From the NCBI RefSeq assembly GCF_001439605.1, contig NZ_LMBX01000007.1, forward strand, positions 62,001 to 126,000: a stretch of 64,000 bases of DNA. The letters run 5' to 3'. Numbering within the stretch: position 1 is the stretch's first letter; each line of letters begins with the position of its first letter. This document shows positions 9,903 to 18,569 of the stretch, one piece after another. The translations under genes and the position numbers were made by a program. This DNA is from Cytobacillus praedii. Its GTDB lineage: Bacteria > Bacillota > Bacilli > Bacillales > Cytobacillaceae. Below the pieces are notes generated by a model. It worked only from the letters and a program-made list of their open reading frames with translations. It did not search any database and had not been told where the DNA came from.

Positions 9903-10214
9903 ATGATAAATATCGATTCAGTCACATCGGCATCTCACGTATTAAAACCTCAAAGTGAAAATAAGATCCAAACAAAATCACCTTCCGAAGTACAAGAAAG
10001 CTTCGCATCTGTATTAAAGGAATCTATTAATAAGGTGAATGAACTACAGATCCAATCTGACAAAGCAACGGAAAAGCTTGTTAATGGTGAGAATATTGAT
10101 TTGCACCAAGTAATGATTGCTTCTCAAAAGGCAAGTATAACGATGTCAGCAACATTAGAGATTCGTAATAAAGTGATTGAAGCATACCAAGAGACAATGA
10201 GAATGCAAGTTTAA
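9903..10214 (+). CDS. fliE: Flagellar hook-basal body protein FliE
   Basis: Adapter between the MS ring and rod, 103 residues. The conserved C-terminal half has FASVLKESINKVNELQIQSDKATEKLVNGE followed by LHQVMIASQKASITMSATLEIRNKVIEAYQETMRMQV. AAAGGAG precedes the ATG. A 147-base gap with an inverted repeat follows before fliF. Confidence 0.96.
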   Translation: MINIDSVTSASHVLKPQSENKIQTKSPSEVQESFASVLKESINKVNELQIQSDKATEKLVNGENIDLHQVMIASQKASITMSATLEIRNKVIEAYQETMRMQV

Positions 10215-10314
10215 TTGAAAAGCTTTAGTATAGTTCTTTGCTAAGTTATCAACTAGCTGAATGGGTTAAGAGCAATTATAGGTTTCTTGATTAAAACTGA
10301 AAACTAATAATTTG

Positions 10315-10351
10315 CGGTTATTAGAAAGCCTAATATGAGACAGAATAACCG
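10315..10351 (+). promoter_or_regulatory. Hairpin touching the fliF Shine-Dalgarno
   Basis: CGGTTATT (10315-10322) pairs with AATAACCG (10344-10351), an 8-bp stem with a 21-base loop. Its last G is the first base of the fliF GGAGG. There is no T tract, so a stability or translational role is more likely than termination. Confidence 0.45.
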
Positions 10352-10361
10352 GAGGATTAAA

Positions 10362-11948
10362 ATGAAAGAATCGTTTCGAAAATATTTTGATAAAGTGAAA
10401 GAATATTTTAGCAGCCGAACCAAAAAGCAAAAAATAATGCTTTTTGGTTCCGCTCTTTTATTCATTGTATTAATCGCATTAATATCATTTTTTTCTACAA
10501 GAACAACACTTGTTCCGCTTTATAGCAATCTGTCTCCATCTGAAACAGGCACAATAAAAGAAAACCTGGACGGCAGGGGGATACAATCTGAAATCGCAGA
10601 TGGCGGATCAACAATAAAAGTACCAGAAGAAGTTGTGGATACACTTAAAGTTGAATTAGCTGCCGAAGGGATCCCAAAATCGGGCAGCATTGATTACTCG
10701 TTTTTCAGCCAGAATGCTGGCATCGGTATGACGGAAAATGAATTTAACGTATTAAAGCTAGACGCCATGCAATCCGAATTAGCCAATTTGATGAAGGGAA
10801 TTGATGGCGTTCAGGATGCGAAGGTGATGATTAATTTACCGGAGAAAGGTATTTTTGTCAGCGACCCTTCTGAAGCAGCCTCTGCGTCAATTGTATTAAA
10901 CACCAAACCTGGCTATCAATTTGAAGAATCGCAAATTCAAGCCTTGTATCATTTAGTATCAAAGAGTATTCCAAATTTACCCACAGATAATATCGTCATA
11001 ACTAATCAGAATTTTGAGTACTTTGATCTAAAAAATTCTGAAAATTCTTCACCTGGTTCTCAATTTGCTTCACAGCATGAAATTAAGAAGCAAATCGAGA
11101 AGGATGTTCAGCGGCAAGTGCAGAATATGCTTGGCACTATGATGGGCCCTGGCAATGTTGTTGTGTCTGTTTCAACAGATATTGATTTTACTCAGGAAAA
11201 CAGAGAAGAGAATCTTGTGACTCCTGTGAACGAAGAAGACATGGCAGGTATTGCGATTAGTGCACATAAAATTACTGAAACCTTTACGGGCAATGGGGAT
11301 GCTGCAGGAGGTATTCCTCAAGGAGAAGATCCAGGTGATGCTCTTGGTTCTAGTTATCTTGAAGGTAATGGAGCAAATGGGGATTACGAAAGAATTGAAG
11401 AAACTATTAATAATGAAGTAAATAAAATTCGTAAAGAAATAGTTGAAAGCCCTTATAAAGTAAGAGATTTAGGGATTCAAGTGATGGTTAACCCTCCTAA
11501 AAATGGGGAGCTACCACAGGAAAGAATTGATGATATTACGAAAATCCTTGGAACAATTGTACGGACAACGATTGATAAACAAGCAAATGATGGAGTACTT
11601 ACGGAAGAGGAAATCAATGAAAAAGTAGTTGTCTCGGTTCAGCCTTTCAATGGAAAAGTTGAATTCCCAGATGAATCAAAACCGCTTCTGCCACTATGGG
11701 CATACATTGTAGGTGGAATTCTATTAGTGATTATTGCACTGCTTATCTTCCTATTTATTAGAGCGAAAAAGAAACGTGCCCGAGAGGAAGAAGTAAATGC
11801 TCTTCAAGAAGAATTATTACATGTACCTGACGTGAATGAAGAACATGAAACAGAAAGCACAATGAGAAAGAAACAGTTAGAGAAAATGGCTAAAGAAAAG
11901 CCGGAAGACTTCGCAAAACTGTTACGTACATGGATTGCTGAAGATTAG
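10362..11948 (+). CDS. fliF: Flagellar MS-ring protein FliF
   Basis: Forms the membrane MS ring. From ATG 10362 the protein has 528 residues (B. subtilis 536). It has a first membrane segment at about residues 31-50 (IMLFGSALLFIVLIALISFF), the periplasmic/extracellular ring-building region with LYSNLSPSETGTIKENL and VQDAKVMINLP, a variable Gly/Asn-rich segment near 310-335, a second membrane segment (LWAYIVGGILLVIIALLIFL) and a cytoplasmic FliG-binding tail. An upstream ATG at 10335 was rejected because GGAGG at 10351 fits ATG 10362. Confidence 0.96.
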   Translation: MKESFRKYFDKVKEYFSSRTKKQKIMLFGSALLFIVLIALISFFSTRTTLVPLYSNLSPSETGTIKENLDGRGIQSEIADGGSTIKVPEEVVDTLKVELAAEGIPKSGSIDYSFFSQNAGIGMTENEFNVLKLDAMQSELANLMKGIDGVQDAKVMINLPEKGIFVSDPSEAASASIVLNTKPGYQFEESQIQALYHLVSKSIPNLPTDNIVITNQNFEYFDLKNSENSSPGSQFASQHEIKKQIEKDVQRQVQNMLGTMMGPGNVVVSVSTDIDFTQENREENLVTPVNEEDMAGIAISAHKITETFTGNGDAAGGIPQGEDPGDALGSSYLEGNGANGDYERIEETINNEVNKIRKEIVESPYKVRDLGIQVMVNPPKNGELPQERIDDITKILGTIVRTTIDKQANDGVLTEEEINEKVVVSVQPFNGKVEFPDESKPLLPLWAYIVGGILLVIIALLIFLFIRAKKKRAREEEVNALQEELLHVPDVNEEHETESTMRKKQLEKMAKEKPEDFAKLLRTWIAED

Positions 11949-11960
11949 GGGGAATGAATA

Positions 11961-12977
11961 ATGGCAAAAAGAGATCAAAAAGAATTAACTGGTAAGCAAA
12001 AAGCCGCCATCCTTTTAATTTCCCTTGGTCCTGAGGTAGCCTCTTCTGTTTATAAACACTTAAGTGAGGAAGAAATTGAAAAACTAACATTAGAGATTTC
12101 CGGCGTGCGCAAGGTTGAATCACAGGCCAAGGAAGAAATTCTTGAGGAGTTCCACAATATTGCTTTAGCACAGGATTACATTTCTCAAGGCGGGATTGGT
12201 TATGCAAAAACAGTACTTGAAAAGGCATTAGGAAATGAGCAAGCAGCAATTATTATTAATCGGTTGACCTCATCTTTACAAGTTAGACCATTTGATTTTG
12301 CAAGAAAAGCGGATCCAGGACAAATACTAAATTTTATTCAAAATGAGCATCCGCAAACAATCGCCTTAATCCTATCTTATTTAGATGCTGCGCAGGCGGG
12401 GCAGATTTTATCGGAGCTTCCACAGGAAATGCAGGCAGATATTGCTCGAAGAATTGCGGTGATGGACAGTACTTCACCAGAAATTATTAATGAAGTAGAA
12501 CAAATACTTGAAAGAAAGCTTTCTGCAACTGTTACTCAGGATTACACACAAACTGGTGGAATTGAGGCTGTTGTGGATGTCCTTAATGGTGTTGACCGAT
12601 CAACGGAACGTACAATTTTGGATGCGTTAGAGATTCAAGATCCAGAACTGGCTGAAGAAATTAAGAAGAGAATGTTTGTGTTTGAAGATATTGTTACACT
12701 TGATAATCGTGCAATTCAAAGAGTTATACGTGATTGTGAGAGCGAAGATTTAATGCTTTCACTTAAGGTTTCTAGTGATGAAGTGAAAGATATTATCTTT
12801 AAAAATATGTCAACGCGTATGGCAGAAACCTTTAAAGAGGAAATGGAATTCATGGGTCCTGTCAGACTTCGAGATGTTGAAGAGGCACAATCTCGAATCG
12901 TTGCGATTATCCGTCGACTAGAAGAAGCGGGAGAGATAGTCATTGCGCGTGGCGGAGGAGATGATATTATTGTCTAG
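11961..12977 (+). CDS. fliG: Flagellar motor switch protein FliG
   Basis: Rotor protein that carries torque from the stator to the MS ring. It has 338 residues, as in B. subtilis. The N-terminal domain begins LTGKQKAAILLISLGPEVAS; the middle EHPQTIALILSYL motif and the C-terminal charged torque helix (KRMFVFEDIVTLDNRAIQRVIRD) are present. Its last codons overlap the start of fliH. Confidence 0.98.
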   Translation: MAKRDQKELTGKQKAAILLISLGPEVASSVYKHLSEEEIEKLTLEISGVRKVESQAKEEILEEFHNIALAQDYISQGGIGYAKTVLEKALGNEQAAIIINRLTSSLQVRPFDFARKADPGQILNFIQNEHPQTIALILSYLDAAQAGQILSELPQEMQADIARRIAVMDSTSPEIINEVEQILERKLSATVTQDYTQTGGIEAVVDVLNGVDRSTERTILDALEIQDPELAEEIKKRMFVFEDIVTLDNRAIQRVIRDCESEDLMLSLKVSSDEVKDIIFKNMSTRMAETFKEEMEFMGPVRLRDVEEAQSRIVAIIRRLEEAGEIVIARGGGDDIIV

Positions 12978-13737
12978 GCTCATCAAAGGAACTGGGTGGG
13001 CTCCTCCCGTACAGACTGAAAAGAAAATTATTGCAATTAAGATTCTTGAAACATTGAATCAAAAAGAAGATTCAGATTTTACACCGATCGATACAGAAAA
13101 ACAGAAACAGACGATGATAAATGAGGCAGAAATGCAGGCAGAATCAATTATCAGTCAAGCTCAACATAAAGCAGAAATGCTCCTTAAACAAATAGAAGTA
13201 GATAGACAAGCATTTGAAGTCGAGAGAGCAGAAATAGCAGAGCAGGCTCGCAATACTGGTTTTTCGCAAGGCTTAGAGGATGGGCGCCAACAAGGATATC
13301 ATGAGTTTCATGAAAGAATTCAATCGGCAAAGGAAGTTGTAGAATCCTCAAAAAGGGATTACCGTATGCATGTAGATTCATCAGAGAGGACAATACTTGA
13401 GATTGGATTAAAAGTTGCCGGGAAAATTCTTGGGAAAACATTAAAAGAAAATGAAGAGGAATTTCTATCTATTGTAAAACGTGCATTAAAAGAAGCGAGA
13501 GATAATAAAGAAGTTCAGCTTCATGTGCACCCTGTTCAATATAATTTTCTTTTGGCAAATAAAGAAGAGATCATTGCATTGTTTCCAAAAGACATAGAAT
13601 TTTATATTTATCCAAACGATGATTTATCTGAAACTAGCTGCTTAATAGAATCAGAAAACGGAAGAATTGACGCAAGTATTGATAGTCAGCTAGAAGAAAT
13701 TAAGCAGAAGCTTATCGAATTGCTAGAGGGTGAATAA
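12970..13737 (+). CDS. fliH: Flagellar assembly protein FliH
   Basis: Regulates the export ATPase FliI. About 255 residues. The coiled-coil middle (EAEMQAESIISQAQHKAEMLLKQIEVDRQAFEVERAEIAEQARNTG broken into heptads) contains the GxxxG-like FSQGLEDGRQQGYHEF region, and the C-terminal domain resembles V-ATPase subunit E. The start is ambiguous: TTG 12970 (MSRLIKGTGW) is 11 bases from GGAGG at 12954-12958, while ATG 12961 is only two bases from it. Either way it overlaps fliG. TTG is preferred. Confidence 0.85.
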   Translation: MSRLIKGTGWAPPVQTEKKIIAIKILETLNQKEDSDFTPIDTEKQKQTMINEAEMQAESIISQAQHKAEMLLKQIEVDRQAFEVERAEIAEQARNTGFSQGLEDGRQQGYHEFHERIQSAKEVVESSKRDYRMHVDSSERTILEIGLKVAGKILGKTLKENEEEFLSIVKRALKEARDNKEVQLHVHPVQYNFLLANKEEIIALFPKDIEFYIYPNDDLSETSCLIESENGRIDASIDSQLEEIKQKLIELLEGE

Positions 13738-13740
13738 GGA

Positions 13741-15057
13741 ATGGAACTCGCTGATTTAATTAATGAGATTGACCTATTAGATACATTTAAACGTTATGGG
13801 CGAGTGAAAAGGGTAGTCGGATTAATGATTGAATCCCAAGGACCAGAAAGTTCAATTGGGGATGTTTGTTATATTCATGTTGGACATAAACGGAAAAGAA
13901 TTATCAAGGCCGAAGTTGTTGGGTTCAAGGATGAAGATGTCATTCTAATGCCTTATACATCAATTAATGATATTTCTCCTGGCAGCTTAGTTGAGGCTAC
14001 TTCAAAACCATTAGAAATAAAGATTGGAGCTCAGTTAATTGGCTCAGTTCTTGATTCAGTGGGTCAGCCATTAGATGGTTCAGCATTGCCGAAAGGTCTT
14101 TCATCTGTTCCGACAGATCAGGATCCGCCAAATCCACTTAATAGACCGCCTATTTCTTCACCAATTGATGTTGGTGTACGGATGATTGATAGCCTGCTAA
14201 CAATTGGAATTGGTCAGCGAGTTGGGATATTTGCCGGAAGCGGCGTTGGGAAAAGTACGTTGCTCGGAATGATAGCAAGGAATACGACGGCGGACTTAAA
14301 TGTAATCGCGTTAATTGGTGAACGTGGAAGAGAAGTTCGGGAATTTATTGAAAAGGATCTTGGACCGGAGGGCTTAAGTCGATCGATCGTTATTGTTGCT
14401 ACATCAGACCAGCCTGCATTAATGCGAATAAAAGGTGCATTTACAGCTACAGCAATAGCTGAGTATTTCCGTGATAAAGGCTTAAATGTCATGATGATGA
14501 TGGACTCGGTTACAAGGGTGGCAATGGCTCAACGGGAAGTTGGACTGGCTATTGGTGAACCGCCTACCACCAAGGGGTACACACCTTCCGTATTTGCAAT
14601 TCTTCCGAAGCTGTTGGAAAGAACCGGCACGAATGAAAAAGGCTCGATTACTGCCATTTATACAGTTTTAGTTGATGGTGATGATATGAATGAACCGATT
14701 GCAGATACAGTTCGTGGTATTTTAGACGGTCATTTTGTTCTTGATCGTGCTTTAGCAAACAAAGGGCAGTATCCTGCTGTCAATGTCCTTAAAAGTGTCA
14801 GCAGGGTTATGAATAATATTGTAGATGCGAATCATGTGAAATCTGCAGAAAAACTGCGGGAAGTATTAAGTACTTATATAAATTCCGAGGATTTAATTAA
14901 TATTGGAGCATACAAGAAAGGCTCCTCAATGGATATTGATGAAGCAATAAGACTTTATCCGACGATCATTTCGTTCTTGAAACAGGCGACACATGAAAAG
15001 ATCTCATTTCAGGAAAGTATTCAGCAATTATATAGTTTAGTAGGGAAAGGAGAGTAA
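13741..15057 (+). CDS. fliI: Flagellum-specific export ATPase FliI
   Basis: Type III export ATPase related to F1-beta. 438 residues. Walker A GSGVGKS lies at about 166-172 with K171; the Walker B region is VMMMMDSVTR, and the ALIGERGREVREFI and GEPPTTKGYTPSVFA blocks are typical. It begins four bases after fliH and is followed by fliJ after five bases. Confidence 0.98.
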   Translation: MELADLINEIDLLDTFKRYGRVKRVVGLMIESQGPESSIGDVCYIHVGHKRKRIIKAEVVGFKDEDVILMPYTSINDISPGSLVEATSKPLEIKIGAQLIGSVLDSVGQPLDGSALPKGLSSVPTDQDPPNPLNRPPISSPIDVGVRMIDSLLTIGIGQRVGIFAGSGVGKSTLLGMIARNTTADLNVIALIGERGREVREFIEKDLGPEGLSRSIVIVATSDQPALMRIKGAFTATAIAEYFRDKGLNVMMMMDSVTRVAMAQREVGLAIGEPPTTKGYTPSVFAILPKLLERTGTNEKGSITAIYTVLVDGDDMNEPIADTVRGILDGHFVLDRALANKGQYPAVNVLKSVSRVMNNIVDANHVKSAEKLREVLSTYINSEDLINIGAYKKGSSMDIDEAIRLYPTIISFLKQATHEKISFQESIQQLYSLVGKGE

Positions 15058-15062
15058 CTTTC

Positions 15063-15506
15063 GTGCAGTACCAATATAAATTCGCAAAAATTCTTTCTAT
15101 TAAAGAAAGAGAAAAAGATGAAGCCTTTAATGTGTATAATCAGGCTGTGAAAAAATTTGAAGAGGCTGCAGAAAAGTTATACGGTCTACTAAAGAAAAAA
15201 GAAGACCTTGAAAGCTTTCAATCCGAAAGGCTTGTAAATGGTATACATGTTCAGGAAATGAGACATCATCAGCATTTTATTTATAATCTTGAAAAAACAA
15301 TCAACCATTATCAGCAAATTGTTATTAATGCGAGAAACCATATGAATTTTTATCAAGAAAAGCTGATGGAAAAGAATATGGAAGTAAAGAAGTATGAAAA
15401 GATTAAAGAAAAAGATTTTACCAATTTTACTGAAAATATTAAACAGCTAGAAGGCAAACAAATGGATGATATCTCGATCCAGCAATATATGAGTCGGGGA
15501 AGTTAG
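15063..15506 (+). CDS. fliJ: Flagellar export chaperone FliJ
   Basis: 147-residue, almost entirely coiled-coil protein (KIREKDEAFNVYNQAVKKFEEAAEKLYGLLKKKEDLE-type heptads), the usual FliJ architecture of a two-helix hairpin inserted into the FliI ring. The start is GTG 15063 with AGGAG inside the end of fliI. Sequence conservation in this family is low, so position and shape support the call. Confidence 0.9.
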   Translation: MQYQYKFAKILSIKEREKDEAFNVYNQAVKKFEEAAEKLYGLLKKKEDLESFQSERLVNGIHVQEMRHHQHFIYNLEKTINHYQQIVINARNHMNFYQEKLMEKNMEVKKYEKIKEKDFTNFTENIKQLEGKQMDDISIQQYMSRGS

Positions 15507-15514
15507 GTGGTAGC

Positions 15515-16117
15515 GTGGACAAAGTTGCAGAAGAATTAGAGTCGAAAAAAACATCAAGGTTCCAAAGCTTCATATTTGTTGTCCTTATTCCGCTGTTATT
15601 TACCATAACGGTCGCCCTAATTGTGATGACTATTCTTGGTTACAATGTTTTTGAATTAACGAAGGAATACGGGCAAAAAATTCCATTTATTTCATCTGCT
15701 CTATCGGATGATGCTTCCAACTCAGCGAAAGATGTTGAAACAAAGATGATCGAGCTTGAGGCGGAAATAAAAGACCGTGAAGCTAAAATTGCAAATCTAG
15801 AAACGGAATTAGAGAGCAAGGATCAGGAAATTTCAAGAGCAAAACTTGAAAAGGAGCAGCTAGAGTCGGAAATTGAAGAGCTGACCGCAATGAAAGAAGA
15901 TAATAAAAGAGCTTTCAAGGATATTGTCAAAACTTACGAGACCATTTCAGCAAAAAAGGCAGCACCTATCCTTTCACAAATGAGTGAGACGGAAGCATTA
16001 GAAATATTAACGAATCTTAAGTCGGATACACTTGCGGAAATTATGGAAAAAATGGAACCAGAGGATGCAGCAAGATATACGGAGCTTTTAACAGCTAATA
16101 TCGAAGAAAGCGAATAG
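15515..16117 (+). CDS. ylxF: YlxF/MotE-like membrane protein with MgtE N-like domain
   Basis: 200 residues with a single membrane segment at about 17-45 (SFIFVVLIPLLFTITVALIVMTIL), a long charged coiled coil (about 70-135) and a C-terminal helical repeat (AKKAAPILSQMSETEALEILTNLKSDTLAEIMEKMEPEDAARYTELL) of the MgtE N-domain/FliG-like type. In B. subtilis ylxF occupies this same place between fliJ and fliK; its role is not settled. The start is GTG 15515 after AGGTGG. Confidence 0.85.
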   Translation: MDKVAEELESKKTSRFQSFIFVVLIPLLFTITVALIVMTILGYNVFELTKEYGQKIPFISSALSDDASNSAKDVETKMIELEAEIKDREAKIANLETELESKDQEISRAKLEKEQLESEIEELTAMKEDNKRAFKDIVKTYETISAKKAAPILSQMSETEALEILTNLKSDTLAEIMEKMEPEDAARYTELLTANIEESE

Positions 16118-16147
16118 GTTATCTATTCATCGAAGGGAGGTGAAAAA

Positions 16148-17434
16148 GTGGAAATAGCAAGCTTAGGGACAATCAATTCTCTCGTGCAGTCAAGTGGAGG
16201 AAAAGCAGCTACTGGAGGGAAAAGCTCTAATGGGTTTTCAATGGTTTTTGCTAATATGATGGCAGGCTCTACACAGTCTTCTGATAGTCAGCAAGCTAAT
16301 GAGCAAGCAAACGAACTTACAGGTGAAGAACTGGCTGGACTTGTTCAGTTTTTGCAAATAAAAGATATTCTTGACCTTGACAATGGAAGCGATCTATTAG
16401 GGAAAACAATGCTTCAAAGTGATAATGATGTAGTTTCTCTTATCCAAGAGCAATTAAATATGTCTGGAGAAGAGCTTTTGCAGCTGTTAACTAAACTTTA
16501 TAATCAATTAACTTCTGCTGATGAAAACATACCTGCTGAGAATCTATTAAGTAAAGCCGAGGGAGAGTCTTCTGAAGAAAATGTAAATGATGTAATTATA
16601 TCACTATTACAAGCGATCTCATCCCTGCAAATACAAAATGTAAATCTCGTGCCAGATAAAGAATTTGGTCAAGGGATGAAGGCTGTGAAGTTGTTTGATC
16701 TGATAGCAGCCCAAAAAGACTCATTTGGAAATGAAACTAGATTAAAAGATTTAATAAAAAGTATAAATGATAAGTTAGAATTAAAATTAAATGCCCAAGC
16801 ACCAGCAGCAAGGGAAGAGTATTTACAAAAAACATTTAATAATCTTGTTCAAGAAATGAACAGCAAAAATTCTGTGCTATCTGGTACTGAGGTCAGTGCT
16901 GAGAATATGACAAAAGTCTTAACGAAAACGGATAGTGTTCATCCAGGATTTCTTCAATTCCAACAGCTTTCAAAGCCTGAACAATTAACGCTGATGACGA
17001 ATGCACAAAGACCAGTATCTGCAGAGCAGCTAATTGAACAGTTTGAATCAATTCTCTCAAGAAGTAAATTTATGAATACTGGTGGTACACAGAGGCTATT
17101 CATTAAATTGAATCCTGAGCATTTAGGTGCACTCAGAGTCGAATTAATTCAAAAAGATTCGATGATAATAGCAAGAATCTTAACATCTACCTCTGTTGCA
17201 AAGGATATGATGGAATCGCAGCTAAATGGTTTAAAGCATGCCTTTAGTTCTCAAAACATTCAAATTGAAAGAGTAGAAATCTCTCAACAGTTTACAGGAC
17301 AGGAACGAACATTTAACCGTGAACAACAGCAGCAACAGGAAAGACAGCAGCCAAGGGAAGAACAAAAGGAACAGCATTCAAATGGTGATTTTACAAACTC
17401 ATTTGAAGAAGCACTTCTTAATACGGAAGCGTAG
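16148..17434 (+). CDS. fliK: Flagellar hook-length control protein FliK
   Basis: Molecular ruler that stops hook export and switches FlhB specificity. 428 residues (B. subtilis about 487). The N-terminal two thirds are variable and rich in Q/N/S. The conserved C-terminal Flg_hook domain is at about 315-385 with RLFIKLNPEHLGALRVELIQKD and the SQLNGLKHAFSSQNIQIERVEIS part, followed by a Gln-rich tail (QQQQQERQQPREEQKEQ). The start is GTG 16148 after GGGAGGTG. Confidence 0.93.
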   Translation: MEIASLGTINSLVQSSGGKAATGGKSSNGFSMVFANMMAGSTQSSDSQQANEQANELTGEELAGLVQFLQIKDILDLDNGSDLLGKTMLQSDNDVVSLIQEQLNMSGEELLQLLTKLYNQLTSADENIPAENLLSKAEGESSEENVNDVIISLLQAISSLQIQNVNLVPDKEFGQGMKAVKLFDLIAAQKDSFGNETRLKDLIKSINDKLELKLNAQAPAAREEYLQKTFNNLVQEMNSKNSVLSGTEVSAENMTKVLTKTDSVHPGFLQFQQLSKPEQLTLMTNAQRPVSAEQLIEQFESILSRSKFMNTGGTQRLFIKLNPEHLGALRVELIQKDSMIIARILTSTSVAKDMMESQLNGLKHAFSSQNIQIERVEISQQFTGQERTFNREQQQQQERQQPREEQKEQHSNGDFTNSFEEALLNTEA

Positions 17435-17446
17435 GTGTGATTGGAA

Positions 17447-18082
17447 ATGACGAATACAATAGATTCTTCGCTGCTGCTATCAGACTATCAGCAAAAGCAG
17501 CGAAAAACAGGTTCGGACATACTAGGAAAAGATGACTTTCTTAAAATATTAATGGTTCAGCTCCAAAATCAAGACCCAACGAACCCAATGCAGGATAAAG
17601 ACTTCATTGCCCAAATGGCAACCTTCTCTACATTGGAGCAAATTACCAATATGGGAAAGACGATGGAGAACTTTGTCAAAGTTCAAGAACAGAGCCAAAT
17701 TATTGCCTATAACCAATTTGTCGGTAAAGATGTTACATGGCATAAGCTGACTCCATCCAAGGAGCAAGGCAAAGAACCTGTGATTGAAGAAGGAACAGGT
17801 AGAGTAGCTTCTGTGCAATTTAAGGATAATAGCGTTATTTTTATTCTCGATGATGGAACAAAATTAGAGCCTGCAAATATTTCACAAATCAATGAAACAT
17901 CAAAGGAAAATGCGATGGTTCAAGCAAGTATGATGATTGGCAAGACAGTGACCTTCCTAGGTGAAGATAAGGAAGAAAAATCTGCAAAGGTTCAATCTGT
18001 ATCATTCAAAGAAGGAAAAACAATTTTTCAATTAGAGGATGGAACAACGATTACATCTTCACAGATAACAAAAATTGAATAG
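17447..18082 (+). CDS. flgD: Flagellar hook cap / hook assembly protein FlgD
   Basis: Hook-capping scaffold, 211 residues. The conserved N-terminal FlgD domain has LGKDDFLKILMVQLQNQDPTNPMQDKDFIAQMATFSTLEQI; the C-terminal part contains repeated VxFKDNSVIFILDDGTKLEPANISQI-type beta segments. ATG 17447 is chosen over TTG 17441 because the TAGGTG site just past the fliK stop fits it better. Called ylxG in older B. subtilis annotation. Confidence 0.95.
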   Translation: MTNTIDSSLLLSDYQQKQRKTGSDILGKDDFLKILMVQLQNQDPTNPMQDKDFIAQMATFSTLEQITNMGKTMENFVKVQEQSQIIAYNQFVGKDVTWHKLTPSKEQGKEPVIEEGTGRVASVQFKDNSVIFILDDGTKLEPANISQINETSKENAMVQASMMIGKTVTFLGEDKEEKSAKVQSVSFKEGKTIFQLEDGTTITSSQITKIE

Positions 18083-18099
18083 TACAAGGAAGTGATTGG

Positions 18100-18489
18100 A
18101 TGAATAAAATGATGTTTCATCCGATTCAATCAAAGGCCGTTAGTAGACCCAAAGCAACATCGGTCAATCATACACTTCAATCGAACAATAAATTTTCTGT
18201 CCATTTCCAACATGCATTACAGTCTGACAATAAGCTTACTGTAAGCAAGCATGCACAAGAGCGACTTCTTCAAAGAGGGATACATATAAATGAAGCGCGC
18301 TGGAATCAAATTGAAGAAAAAGTTCAAGAAGCAAAAAACAAGGGTGTAAAGGAGTCGCTTGTATTGCTAAAGGACGCGGCATTAATTGTCAGTGCAAAAA
18401 ACAATACGGTGATTACGGCAATGGATCGGGAAGAAGCCCGAACACAAATTTTTACCAATATAAATGGCACGATACTTTTAGATCAATAA
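18100..18489 (+). CDS. TIGR02530-type flagellar operon protein
   Basis: 129 residues resembling the small flagellar operon proteins grouped as TIGR02530, found beside flgD/flgE in many Firmicutes but absent from the B. subtilis operon. The recognisable block is KLTVSKHAQERLLQRGIHINEARWNQIEEKV, then VKESLVLLKDAALIVSAKNNTVITAMDREEARTQIFTNINGTILLDQ at the end. The molecular function is not established. It lies 17 bases after flgD and before the hook gene, suggesting a role in hook assembly. Confidence 0.85.
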   Translation: MNKMMFHPIQSKAVSRPKATSVNHTLQSNNKFSVHFQHALQSDNKLTVSKHAQERLLQRGIHINEARWNQIEEKVQEAKNKGVKESLVLLKDAALIVSAKNNTVITAMDREEARTQIFTNINGTILLDQ

Positions 18490-18492
18490 AAG

Positions 18493-18545
18493 ATGGCTGG
18501 ACCTGAAAAAGGAAGCCATGGCTTGTGGAATGATTGAAGCAAGCC
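18493..18545 (+). promoter_or_regulatory. Two tandem hairpins before flgE
   Basis: Hairpin 1 pairs ATGGCT (18493-18498) with AGCCAT (18514-18519). Hairpin 2 pairs GGCTTG (18520-18525) with CAAGCC (18540-18545). They fill the 80-base gap before flgE, with no T tract. A role in stabilising hook mRNA is an inference. Confidence 0.4.
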
Positions 18546-18569
18546 GTATATGAGAGGAGTAAATAATAC

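Noticed and set aside
10335-10361. Upstream ATG for fliF
   Set aside because: GGAGG at 10351 lies inside this extension and fits ATG 10362.
11890-12249. Open frame of about 119 codons on the minus strand inside fliF/fliG
   Set aside because: It lies antisense to two well-conserved genes with no ribosome site or recognisable product. Other minus-strand frames within conserved genes were rejected for the same reason.
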